Shown here: one piece after another, positions 56,146-64,000 of the stretch
How the letters are laid out: each line of letters opens with the position of its first letter
Position numbering within the stretch: position 1 is the stretch's first letter
Assembly (NCBI GenBank): GCA_963711455.1
Contig: CAVQEH010000002.1
Coordinates: forward strand, 558,001 to 622,000
From: DATFVA01 sp963711455
GTDB taxonomy: Bacteria > Bacteroidota > Ignavibacteria > Ignavibacteriales > Ignavibacteriaceae
DNA length: 64,000 nucleotides
Direction: 5' to 3'
Position numbers and translations under genes: made by a program
The notes under the pieces: model-generated
What the model saw: only the letters and a program-made list of their open reading frames with translations
Database searches by the model: none
What the model was told of the DNA's origin: nothing

Positions 56146-57309
56146 TTATTTATTTATATAGATCCGTGGAACTCTCGTATTTATATTAGTCAGTATTTCA
56201 TAAGGAATTGTTCCTGCCCATTCTGCAAGGTCTTCAGCAGAAATTTTGTTTTTACCATCACTGCCAAGGAGAATTACTTCATCACCGTTATAAGCAGTGC
56301 CCTGTTCAATATTGACAATAATCTGATCCATTGATATGGTTCCTATAACCGGATACCTTTCTCCCCTGATAATCACTTTCGCTTTTCCACTCATACTTCT
56401 GAAGTAACCATCGCCGTAACCAACGGGAACAGTTACCGCTCTTACATTATGATCCGTCTGCCAGGTTAAACCGTAACCAACAGGATGATTCGGCGTTATT
56501 ACTTTAAAATAAACCACAAATGATTTCCAGGTTAAAATTGGCTTAACATTTATAGTTTTCTTTATTTCTTTTGAGGGATAAACTCCGTACAGCAATATCC
56601 CCGGTCTTATCATATCGAGATTAGCTTCAGGGAATTGGAGAACTGCACCGGAATTAGCAATGTGCCTTACAGGTGGTTTAATTGAATATTTATCAAAGAA
56701 TGAAAGCACTTCTGAAAATCTTTCAAACTGAAGTTTTGTATGAGTTAAATCGGTAGAATCAGCATTTGCAAAGTGGGAATAAATACCTTCAACAGAAACG
56801 TGTTTAAGCTTATAGGCTTCCGTTAAAAACTTTTCGGCATTGTAATAATGAACGCCGAGACGTTCCATTCCTGTATCAATCTTTAAATGAACTTTAGCTT
56901 TTATCTTTAGCTGTTTTGCCGTCTCTTCTATTTGTTTCAGCTTATCAATAGAAGAAGCAGTTATTGCCAGATCATTTTTTAGAAAAAGAGGAATCTGGTT
57001 TCCCCATACTCCGCCTAAAACGAGTATAGGAATATTTATTCCAAATTGTCTTAACAAAATACCTTCTTCAACTACTGCAACTCCAAGGTAATCAACATTC
57101 ATTTCCTGATAAAATTGTGCGATCCTTACCAGACCATGTCCATAAGCATTAGCCTTGAGTATCGGCATTACCATAACTGGTGCAGCATATTTTTTTATTT
57201 GCAGGTAGTTTTCTTTCAGCAGCTTCAAATTGACTTCAACTCGGGTTGGGCGTACTATTTCATCTATGCTGATTGTGGGGTGATTGCTGACATTATTCAT
57301 ATTAGCCAT
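56146..57309 (-). CDS. alr: Alanine racemase
   Basis: A 387-residue PLP enzyme making D-alanine for peptidoglycan. The PLP lysine is Lys52 in PILKANAYGHG; the opposite catalytic Tyr is Tyr279 in HPVGYGLTWQT; other landmarks are HLKIDTGMERLGV, YSHFANAD, HIANSGAVLQFPEANLDMIRPG and SMDQIIVNI. Length is near the family's 360-390. The first ATG has no clear ribosome site; the Met four codons later is an alternative. It stands alone. Confidence 0.96.
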   Translation of the reverse strand: MANMNNVSNHPTISIDEIVRPTRVEVNLKLLKENYLQIKKYAAPVMVMPILKANAYGHGLVRIAQFYQEMNVDYLGVAVVEEGILLRQFGINIPILVLGGVWGNQIPLFLKNDLAITASSIDKLKQIEETAKQLKIKAKVHLKIDTGMERLGVHYYNAEKFLTEAYKLKHVSVEGIYSHFANADSTDLTHTKLQFERFSEVLSFFDKYSIKPPVRHIANSGAVLQFPEANLDMIRPGILLYGVYPSKEIKKTINVKPILTWKSFVVYFKVITPNHPVGYGLTWQTDHNVRAVTVPVGYGDGYFRSMSGKAKVIIRGERYPVIGTISMDQIIVNIEQGTAYNGDEVILLGSDGKNKISAEDLAEWAGTIPYEILTNINTRVPRIYINK

Positions 57310-57572
57310 TCAGAGTTGTTGATTATTAAATGTCCAATAATTTTAATTGTGAAGTTATTGAAATTTTTGAGAAGTAACCAATTGCAGATTTAATGGTAAC
57401 TTGATTAATAATTAAAAAAGGGAGCTGAAGCGCCAGGAGAAAACCATTATTCTGGCTTGATAGTTGAACAATGGTAACAGTTAACATAATAGTGGGCTAT
57501 AGCAAATGTTATATAAGCGGGAAAAAATTATCCTTTATTAATTATGATTACAATAATTATTTAGAACAAATT

Positions 57573-57601
57573 AAAAAGGGAACACCCTCCTATCCCTTTT
57601 T
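57573..57601 (-). terminator. Terminator behind the small minus-strand reading frame
   Basis: AAAAAGGGA and TCCCTTTTT form a nine-bp stem. On the minus strand the hairpin is followed by T-rich sequence and lies eight bases after the stop of the small frame at 57610-57768, which supports that frame being transcribed. Confidence 0.6.
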
Positions 57602-57609
57602 TTGTTTAC

Positions 57610-57768
57610 TTAAGGGGCAGGTTGTTCTTTTTCTTCGGGAGAGGTTACAGTATCCTTAATAAAGCTCTGGTCAAAGAAATCCATGCACCTGATTATATTT
57701 CCGGGATACATTGCTTTTATAAGAATAGAAATTATTTTTCCACCAATATCGTCCTTATTCAATTTCAT
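57610..57768 (-). CDS. Possible 52-residue small protein
   Basis: A short ATG frame (residues KLNKDDIGGKIISILIKAMY, then PGNIIRCMDFFDQSFIKD, then an acidic TSPEEKEQ end), read on the minus strand. It has no signal or known motif. In its favour: an ordinary amino-acid mix and a terminator hairpin just beyond its stop. Against: no convincing ribosome site. The region 57310-57572 upstream of the terminator holds no other supported feature. Confidence 0.4.
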   Translation of the reverse strand: MKLNKDDIGGKIISILIKAMYPGNIIRCMDFFDQSFIKDTVTSPEEKEQPAP

Positions 57769-57868
57769 TTTAACTGTCCATCATAAATTAAATTTTATCC
57801 TGTGCTTTTCAATAAATATCCTTAAAAAAAGTAAGCATATTTTTCTGCAATCTATTTGAGGTATTACG

Positions 57869-58534
57869 ATGACAACTGATAATAAATTCTCTTTCATATT
57901 TCTCAGCTTGTTTTTTTTATTCTCAGCTTTCATTTTTTCCCAGACTAAAAATTATAATCCGGGAGTTGACAGGTGGAGTATTAAAACATCAATCCCGGGT
58001 AAGGCTGTAAAAAAACATGTTTCAATAGAAGATTTGCTTGTTTTGAAAAATCCAATCTCCAAATACATAGAAGAATACAATGATAAACGAATTCCAATAA
58101 AAGTTAAGCCCGGTAACCTGAAGGAAGGAGATATAATTACCACAACTGCCTGGCTGAAGCTGGTTGCACTTGAAGACGATTCTAAAAACCACAGGGATGG
58201 TGATTACCATATTCAGCTTACTTCTTCACCCGGAAGCAAAGATTCATGCTTTATAGTAGAAGTTCCCTATCCCGGTTTTATATTTGACTCAACATTAAAA
58301 AAGGAATGTACGAATGTCAGGAAAATTATCCGGGAAAAGCTGCTCAAAGGAAAGGAACCAAGCAAAAGAGGCAGTGTAATGATTCATAACGTTTATGTGA
58401 AGGTAACAGGGCAATTGTTTTTTGACGGGGTTCATTTAAATGAAAAATTAAGAGGCAAAAGAGGAATGCATTCATACACTTTATGGGAGCTTCATCCGGT
58501 TACTTCGATAAAATTTGCACGGCTGCCTGACTAA
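57869..58534 (+). CDS. Secreted protein of unknown function with DYH/ELHPV motifs
   Basis: A 221-residue protein with a signal peptide (ending FSAFIFSQ). The mature region carries HRDGDYHIQLTSSPGSKD, IVEVPYPG, VYVKVTGQLFFDGVHLN and the closing YTLWELHPVTSIKF. The same order, DYH ... EIP ... VTGxxFFD ... ELHPV, is found in small secreted bacterial proteins of unknown role that resemble OB-fold nucleic-acid-binding domains. GAGG precedes the ATG. It has its own terminator. Confidence 0.72.
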   Translation: MTTDNKFSFIFLSLFFLFSAFIFSQTKNYNPGVDRWSIKTSIPGKAVKKHVSIEDLLVLKNPISKYIEEYNDKRIPIKVKPGNLKEGDIITTTAWLKLVALEDDSKNHRDGDYHIQLTSSPGSKDSCFIVEVPYPGFIFDSTLKKECTNVRKIIREKLLKGKEPSKRGSVMIHNVYVKVTGQLFFDGVHLNEKLRGKRGMHSYTLWELHPVTSIKFARLPD

Positions 58535-58587
58535 CAGAATTTTAAATCCCATGAGTTTGAAAATTTACATTATCTTCGCCCGATAAA

Positions 58588-58635
58588 AAAGGGAAACCAT
58601 TCCTACCTGTCGGCTGACAGGTCTGCTTTCCCTTT
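58588..58635. terminator. Bidirectional terminator with a second palindrome in its loop
   Basis: AAAGGGAAA (58588-58596) pairs with TTTCCCTTT (58627-58635). Inside the loop is CCTGTC-GGCT-GACAGG, an additional hairpin of the CCTG/CAGG type. On the minus strand a T-run follows, serving the gene at 58663-60297. Confidence 0.8.
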
Positions 58636-58662
58636 ATTGTTATTCCTGCAATCGAATTGTAT

Positions 58663-60297
58663 TTATTTAAGTAATAACATTTTCTTCACTGCGGTGTAAT
58701 TACCTGCATTAATTCTGTAGAAATAAACTCCGCTTGGAAGGGAAGGAGCATTAAAATTAATTTCATATTTCCCTGCAGGCTTGTGTCCATTAACTAACTT
58801 TGCAACTTCGTTTCCAAGAACATCGTAAACCTTTAAAGTAACAAATGCCGAATGACCTATTACAAATGGCAAATTAGTTGAGGGGTTAAAGGGATTGGGG
58901 TAATTTTGATAAAGTTTAAATTCCGGAGAAAGCATCATCTGTTCTTCTACTGCACCGCTTGAAGACTGAACATACTTGATTGTTGCAAAGTCTGCCCCTG
59001 TTCCCAAGCCAATGCTTATGCCTGTAATATAAATATTCCCTGAATTATCCGCATCGATTGAAACTGCATCATCAGATGAATTACCTGTGCCATTGTAAGT
59101 TGCTGCCCAAATCTGGTTCCCGTATTTGTCGTATTTAATTGTTGCATAATCAATATTGGTGCTGGAAGCTGAAGAAGAACCGGTTATATATATATTATCA
59201 TATTTATCGGTTACAATGGCTGCAGCCCCGTCAATATGATCACTGTACCCCGCATAATTCTTTATCCACTCTTCAGTTCCGTCGGGACTATATTTAATTG
59301 TTAAATAATCGTACCCTGTTCCAACGATGTAACTCTTGCCGGTAACTATAACATTTCCGGAAGAATCCAGGGCGACAGCAGCAAGCCAGTCATCCGTATT
59401 TATAGGATTATTGTATCTCTTTATCCATAATGAATCTCCGTTGGTGCTGTACTTATGAATTAAATAGTCAAGATTGTTATCTGAATTAAAGCTTATCCCG
59501 GCAACATACACATTAGCATTGTTATCCAGAACTAATCCGCGGACATAATCATTATTATCAGCAGGATCATTATATCGTTGCTGCCATAACATGTGTCCGC
59601 TTGGATCGTATTTTATTGTTAAATAATCAGACTCACCGCATAAGTAACATTCACTCGTACCTGCGACATAAACATTACCTTGTCCGTCAAGTGAGATAGC
59701 TGTTGCATAGTCACCCGATTGTGTAATCCCATCAAAAGTTCTTGCCCAAACTGTATCGCCGTCAGGATTAAATTTAATTGTTATATAATTGCTTGATTCA
59801 TAAAATGCCTCGCTGCTTCCTGTTGCGTAAATATTACCAATGTTATCCGCAGTAACAGCGTTCGCAACATCAGAGTAACCTCCATCTATTATTCTTGCCC
59901 AGAGTTGATTCCCGTTCACATCAAATTTTACTATTAAAAAGTCGGCAGTATAGCTGCTTCCCACACACATACCTGTTGCAATAACATTTCCTGAATTATC
60001 TAAAACCATATCATTCACCTGTCCGCCAAGTTGAACCGGGCTCAAATAATAACCTGTCCATACTGTATCTCCCAATGAATTGTATTTTATAACTCCGAAT
60101 TCAGGATTTTCATTATTAACAGATATTTGCCCGCCTACATATATAAACCCATTTTTATCTACCGTAATTACTTTGGGCACATCATTAAGGTTAGCCGGAC
60201 CATTAAAACGCTTTACCCATACTGTATCTACCTGGGCAGCAATATTAATTATTGAGAGAATGACAATAAGTAATGCTATAGTTAAGGTAAGTTTCAT
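58663..60297 (-). CDS. SBBP beta-propeller repeat protein with T9SS sorting domain
   Basis: A 544-residue protein: signal peptide (MKLTLTIALLIVILSIINIAA), eight SBBP-like blades (NGFIYVGGQI, SGNVIATGMC, IGNIYATGSS, QGNVYVAGTS, NANVYVAGIS, SGNVIVTGKS, YDNIYITGSS, SGNIYITGIS), each followed by a TIKY...GDTVW strand. The sorting domain is LYQNYPNPFNPSTN. It is nearly the same length and plan as the paralogue at 48797-50428 but has no palindrome insert in the tail. Surface-binding role likely; no enzyme motif. Confidence 0.87.
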   Translation of the reverse strand: MKLTLTIALLIVILSIINIAAQVDTVWVKRFNGPANLNDVPKVITVDKNGFIYVGGQISVNNENPEFGVIKYNSLGDTVWTGYYLSPVQLGGQVNDMVLDNSGNVIATGMCVGSSYTADFLIVKFDVNGNQLWARIIDGGYSDVANAVTADNIGNIYATGSSEAFYESSNYITIKFNPDGDTVWARTFDGITQSGDYATAISLDGQGNVYVAGTSECYLCGESDYLTIKYDPSGHMLWQQRYNDPADNNDYVRGLVLDNNANVYVAGISFNSDNNLDYLIHKYSTNGDSLWIKRYNNPINTDDWLAAVALDSSGNVIVTGKSYIVGTGYDYLTIKYSPDGTEEWIKNYAGYSDHIDGAAAIVTDKYDNIYITGSSSASSTNIDYATIKYDKYGNQIWAATYNGTGNSSDDAVSIDADNSGNIYITGISIGLGTGADFATIKYVQSSSGAVEEQMMLSPEFKLYQNYPNPFNPSTNLPFVIGHSAFVTLKVYDVLGNEVAKLVNGHKPAGKYEINFNAPSLPSGVYFYRINAGNYTAVKKMLLLK

Positions 60298-60497
60298 TAC
60301 TTCCTCCTTTTTATAAAAAGTTGAAATGCTTGCACTTGTAGCATCTGCTTCGGGAGAGTAATCGGGATGTTATCCGGTAAGTATACAGTAACCTAACTCT
60401 AAACTTATCCCTCACGGAGTAGAGAAAAATTACGTTTTAAATCAGCAATAAATTTTTATCAAAGTCAAATAAGATTTGTTTTCATACAGATATAAAA

Positions 60498-60523
60498 AAC
60501 CCCACCTAATCAGAGATGGGGTT
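60498..60523 (-). terminator. Terminator of the Asp-box gene upstream
   Basis: AACCCCA and TGGGGTT form a stem with a 12-base loop; on the minus strand TTTTTTATA follows. It is placed 19 bases past the stop at 60542. Confidence 0.8.
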
Positions 60524-60541
60524 GAACAAATCCTTCAAATT

Positions 60542-62212
60542 TTATTTCATCAGAATCATTTTCTTAACAGCAGTATAGTTTCCGGATTGAATTCTATAGA
60601 GATAAACTCCGCTTGGCAAATCGGATGCACTAAAATCTATTGAATAAATGCCGGCCTCTCTTTCTTCATTTAGAATTGTACTAACCTTCTCTCCAATACT
60701 GTTGAAAATATCTATCCTGACATTTGATTTTTCTTTTACTCCGAATTTTATCGTAGTAGTCGGGTTAAATGGATTTGGATAATTCTGCGTGAGAAAATAT
60801 GTGTAGATGGATGTAACTTCAACATTAACTTCGTCGGAATAATTAAATGTCCCATTGAGATCAATTTGTTTCAACCTGTAAGTATATTTTCCCTCCGGTA
60901 CTTCTTTATTCGTAAATGAATATTGATGTTGTTCCGTTGTAGTCCCTTTGCCTTCAATAAATCCCATGTCTTCCCACTGTAACTTCTGATTCCCGGCTTC
61001 TAATCTCTGGACGTCAAATCCTTTATTGTTTGTTTCTGTTGCCGTTGACCAATTAAGATTTACTGCGTTACCATTTACAGTTGCAGTAAATGATGCAAGT
61101 TCAACTGGAAGAGCAGGACCAGAATATTTGTATACTTCGTTTACTCCCCAAGGTGTCCCCCAACCTACAGTTTCGGAAATAAAATTAAGGAAACAATAAT
61201 TTCCGTTATCCAGAGATGTCCAGTTATTACCGCCATCAAGTGTATAAGCTGAGCCGCCGGTATAAGCGTAAAAATCTGCGTCGCCGGCCATGACATATGC
61301 GCCGGACGTACCCGGGACATAACTAAGGTTTATCGGAACGCATCCATAAGGACCTGCTACTTCATTCCAGGTTTCTCCGCCGTCAGTTGTTTTCTCAACG
61401 AGTGAGCGGGAAGGGGAAAACATTACCAGCATACCTGTAGTTTCACTCTGAAAGGAAATGGTTAATTTATCAGAGTTAGTCGCATCGGTTGGCTGGATTG
61501 CAATCCAGTTGTAACCTTTGTTTGTGGTTTTAAATATTCTTGGTGAATGTCCCTGTGCCGGAAAAGACTGCAACCAAATACAGTCTCCCCATTCTCCAAC
61601 CACAGTATTATCTACCCATTCACCAGGATACAGAGGTGGTATGTTAGTCTGCGGAACCTCATTCCAATCTATTCCGGCATTAGTTGTAGTATAGATTTCA
61701 AACCCATCGGTAGAAGAAGTTTTATCGCCAACGATCACACAATTATTAGAGTCAAAAAAATGAATATAAGCTGGTCCGTAATCTGAATTAGTATAAATTG
61801 CTTGATCCTTTTGCCAGCTAACTCCGCCATCAGTTGTTTTATAAATTCCTTGCATACCCCATGCTGCCCAGGATTGAACGGCCATAAAGGCAGTGCTGGC
61901 ATCAATGGCTTCCACCCAAAATGTCGCTCCATTTTCAGCTTCGGGAATAGTATCACACGACCAGGTAGTACCTCCATCAGTTGTCCTAAAAAAACCGTTT
62001 GTAAATCCGGTACCCCACCAGGCAGTAGTCCAGTCTCCCCAGCATATATTTTCATTGACTGTGGAAAAATGTCCGGGTTGAGCATTGCCGGGTATATTCG
62101 CATTTTGCAGCATCCAGGGCTGCGGAAAAATTGAAACTGTAAGTAGAATGAAAAGAATCGAAAGTAATTGTAGCTTCCTTCCCGCAAGGTGGGATTGTAT
62201 ATAATTCAACAT
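60542..62212 (-). CDS. Asp-box/Ycf48-like repeat protein with T9SS sorting domain
   Basis: A 556-residue protein with a signal peptide (about residues 12-31) and six Asp-box repeats (TTDGGTTW, TTDGGVSW, TTNAGIDW, TTNKGYNW, TTDGGETW, TLDGGNNW) in a photosystem II Ycf48-like or sialidase-like propeller. Then Fn3-like with STATETNNKGFDVQR and a sorting domain LTQNYPNPFNPTTT. Trp-rich segments (WMLQNANIPGN, WGDWTTAWWGTGF) at the mature start are notable. No enzyme residues recognised. Confidence 0.85.
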   Translation of the reverse strand: MLNYIQSHLAGRKLQLLSILFILLTVSIFPQPWMLQNANIPGNAQPGHFSTVNENICWGDWTTAWWGTGFTNGFFRTTDGGTTWSCDTIPEAENGATFWVEAIDASTAFMAVQSWAAWGMQGIYKTTDGGVSWQKDQAIYTNSDYGPAYIHFFDSNNCVIVGDKTSSTDGFEIYTTTNAGIDWNEVPQTNIPPLYPGEWVDNTVVGEWGDCIWLQSFPAQGHSPRIFKTTNKGYNWIAIQPTDATNSDKLTISFQSETTGMLVMFSPSRSLVEKTTDGGETWNEVAGPYGCVPINLSYVPGTSGAYVMAGDADFYAYTGGSAYTLDGGNNWTSLDNGNYCFLNFISETVGWGTPWGVNEVYKYSGPALPVELASFTATVNGNAVNLNWSTATETNNKGFDVQRLEAGNQKLQWEDMGFIEGKGTTTEQHQYSFTNKEVPEGKYTYRLKQIDLNGTFNYSDEVNVEVTSIYTYFLTQNYPNPFNPTTTIKFGVKEKSNVRIDIFNSIGEKVSTILNEEREAGIYSIDFSASDLPSGVYLYRIQSGNYTAVKKMILMK

Positions 62213-62250
62213 ATCGAACCTCCTAATAATTAAGTTATTGATTATCAGGG

Positions 62251-62330
62251 TGTTCAGTCGTTGTTGTAACCTTCGAGTTTACTTGTTGAATGAGCTGTTT
62301 TAACCTCGAAGGTTGCCCGTTAATTGAACA
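62251..62330. repeat. Nested imperfect palindrome upstream of the Asp-box gene
   Basis: AACCTTCGAG (62268-62277) pairs with CTCGAAGGTT (62305-62314), and an outer TGTTCA (62251-62256) pairs with TGAACA (62325-62330). It lies between the subtilase gene's end and the Asp-box gene, as a possible dispersed repeat or terminator. Confidence 0.6.
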
Positions 62331-62379
62331 CGCTAATTTTTAATGTAACATTTTATATTGGCTTCTGTCTCCTTACTAA

Positions 62380-64000
62380 CTACTTGAGTAGAATCATTTT
62401 CTTTGTTTCAACAAAATAGTTTGCTTTTATTTGATAGAAATAAACTCCGCTTGGGAGGTTAGAAGCATTCAATTCTACCTGATGATAGCCTGCTTCTTTC
62501 TCTTCATTCAATACAACTGCTACTTCTTCTCCCAGGAGATTGAAAAGAATTAAAATAACTTTGCCTGATTCCGGTAATGAGAATTTAATTGTTGTATTTG
62601 GATTAAATGGATTCGGGTAATTCTGTTCTAAAACGAACTTTAGCGGGATATTGAAGTCAACCTTTACAACATCAGAGTAATGGAAGCTCCCGTCGAAGTC
62701 ATATTGTTTCAGCCTGTAGGAATATCTGCCCTGGTTCAGGTTTTTATCGGTAAAACTATAGTTATGCTGTTGGGTTGTTGTTCCATATCCGTTAACAAAT
62801 CCAAGGGAAATATAATCCGTGCCCTCAGAACTTCTTTGCACATCAAACCCGCGGTTATTTGTTTCAGTTGCGGTTGACCAATTAATCAAGACGCTGTTTC
62901 CATTAACAGAAGCTGTAAAGGACACAATTTCTACAGGAACGACAACATCAAAGTAGTCTAAAATTCTTTGAAGCAGTTCATTTCTTGTTGAAGGATATGT
63001 CCTATCAACTAATTTTGATAAAGCATAAGAGAAGCAAAAATCTTTTTGTCCATAGTATCCTGTACTCTGAACGCCAACGTTTCCATAAGGTATTTCAATA
63101 AATGAAACTTGTCCATAAGAATTTATAGAATATAGATCAATCCAGTCATTATTTACCTGTGTAGAAGAGTTAAACAGCACTCCCTCAGTTAACGTTCCTG
63201 CCTGCCCTTGAAGATTATCAATTGGATTGTTACTTCCATCCTGTGCACTAGCTATACCTAATAAATTTAATAAAGGGACATTTCCTGCCTGATCGTAACC
63301 AATCGCATCTCCTCCTTCTATATAAACTTTACCGCCGCTTTCAAGATATTCTTGGACTTTAGCTGCAAGGACATCATCAAAAACAGTATTTGAACCTGAC
63401 TGACCGAAATTACCGAAGGATAAAAATAATGCATCTAAACCATTATAAGAAAGTACAGATTCTGTTGTATAAAGAACCGGATATGAATTTACTACGAGAT
63501 AATTTTTAATAAACTCTCCGCTGTAATCCTGCCCGTTTTCAACACCTTCCCAAACAAGGCAGCCTCTTGGATTTATGATAAATTTAACTTCAAACGGACT
63601 TCCAGCTACTACAGGTAAGTTAGCCGAAGCATTAAAGGAAAGAGTTGCCAGTGCTGTAGCTGCACCAGGTGCAATTTGAATTTGATACTCATCTAATAAA
63701 TCAACCACAGTATTTGCAGGTATTAAACCACTATAAGTACCATCGATAATTATAACATCAGGATTATCTGTTGTTAGAATTATTGTCAAGGGATTTGCAT
63801 CAAGAAAGTGCGAGCAATTTTGAACCCTTAAGCTAAAATTCATAGTGGAATCCGGATAGAGTGCTTTTGAATATGTATCCGTCGGATTTTGTATTAACGT
63901 GAGAATTAACTTTAACTCAGGTGTAATTACAACATTACTATCAGCTAAGGAACGATATGCATTAATTTTACCAGTCCCCAGCATATGTTCAAATCCTGGG
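62380..64000 (-). CDS. Subtilisin-like (S8) peptidase, C-terminal part, with T9SS sorting domain
   Basis: The frame is open to the window edge and reads PGFEHMLGTGKINAYRSLAD; GTGKINAYRSL is the conserved end of subtilisin-type S8 catalytic domains, so the ATG at 63984 is internal. After it come an Ig/PPC-like part, a region with SVLSYNGLDALFLSFGNFGQ and GGKVYIEGGDAIGYDQ (a Rossmann-like insert), an Fn3-like sheet and a sorting domain LEQNYPNPFNPNTT. The catalytic triad lies beyond the window. Export by T9SS as a surface protease is likely. Confidence 0.8.
   Translation of the reverse strand, partial: PGFEHMLGTGKINAYRSLADSNVVITPELKLILTLIQNPTDTYSKALYPDSTMNFSLRVQNCSHFLDANPLTIILTTDNPDVIIIDGTYSGLIPANTVVDLLDEYQIQIAPGAATALATLSFNASANLPVVAGSPFEVKFIINPRGCLVWEGVENGQDYSGEFIKNYLVVNSYPVLYTTESVLSYNGLDALFLSFGNFGQSGSNTVFDDVLAAKVQEYLESGGKVYIEGGDAIGYDQAGNVPLLNLLGIASAQDGSNNPIDNLQGQAGTLTEGVLFNSSTQVNNDWIDLYSINSYGQVSFIEIPYGNVGVQSTGYYGQKDFCFSYALSKLVDRTYPSTRNELLQRILDYFDVVVPVEIVSFTASVNGNSVLINWSTATETNNRGFDVQRSSEGTDYISLGFVNGYGTTTQQHNYSFTDKNLNQGRYSYRLKQYDFDGSFHYSDVVKVDFNIPLKFVLEQNYPNPFNPNTTIKFSLPESGKVILILFNLLGEEVAVVLNEEKEAGYHQVELNASNLPSGVYFYQIKANYFVETKKMILLK

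Noticed and set aside
57471..57659. A 62-codon plus-strand frame upstream of the secreted protein gene
   Set aside because: It overlaps the small minus-strand frame and its terminator, has no ribosome site, and its composition looks random.

Overview
The window comes from an AT-rich bacterium of the Bacteroidota/Chlorobi side, most probably Ignavibacteria or a close relative. The main evidence is the type IX secretion (T9SS) C-terminal sorting domain, with its QNYPNPFNP start and a closing KK-M-hydrophobic-LK tail. It ends twelve proteins here, in the wording typical of Ignavibacteria. No rRNA, tRNA, CRISPR array, prophage or T9SS machinery was seen. The assignment rests on sequence style only.

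Layout. 1-3.6 kb: end of a periplasmic adaptor and a complete RND efflux pump. 3.8-15 kb: a PLP-dependent methionine/cystathionine lyase-type enzyme, a gingipain-like C25 peptidase, a SixA-like phosphatase with an HD protein, a DMT transporter, an MFS transporter, enolase and glutamine synthetase. 15-16.5 kb: a GH5 mannanase-like gene split by a frameshift. 16.7-25.2 kb (minus strand): a respiratory and signalling block with a histidine kinase whose sensor domain carries a CxxCH haem-c motif, an NtrC-type regulator, a receiver-like protein, a Rieske protein, a b6-type cytochrome b, an eleven-haem cytochrome c and a polytopic membrane protein. 25.5-29.8 kb: a MacAB-like adaptor, ATPase and two FtsX-type permeases. 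29.8-30.2 kb: a decayed four-helix-bundle gene between inverted repeats. 33-38 kb: a macro-domain protein, a glycyl radical enzyme that reads like trans-4-hydroxy-L-proline dehydratase (HypD) with a short activase, and a proline iminopeptidase-like hydrolase. 38-64 kb: mostly secreted or lipid-anchored proteins (beta-propellers, Asp-box proteins, an S1/P1-nuclease/phospholipase C-like protein, a frameshifted GH85 endoglycosidase with a LamG domain, the end of a subtilisin), interrupted by alanine racemase and a decayed TonB-like gene.

How they may work together (inference): the cell exports many T9SS cargo proteins that digest protein and glycan. A C25 peptidase, a subtilase, an N-glycan-releasing GH85, a proline iminopeptidase-like enzyme and a hydroxyproline dehydratase would suit growth on glycoproteins or Hyp-rich proteins. 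The Rieske/cytochrome b/undecahaem cluster looks like a quinol oxidoreductase in which a large multihaem cytochrome takes the place of cytochrome c1, and the haem-bearing kinase just upstream is a plausible redox sensor for it.

The most interesting structure outside the genes is a set of small palindromes. Three lie in frame inside T9SS sorting-domain coding sequences, and a dense multi-hairpin block occupies 50.80-51.14 kb. One sorting-domain insert and the block share the same CCTGCC/GGCAGG core.
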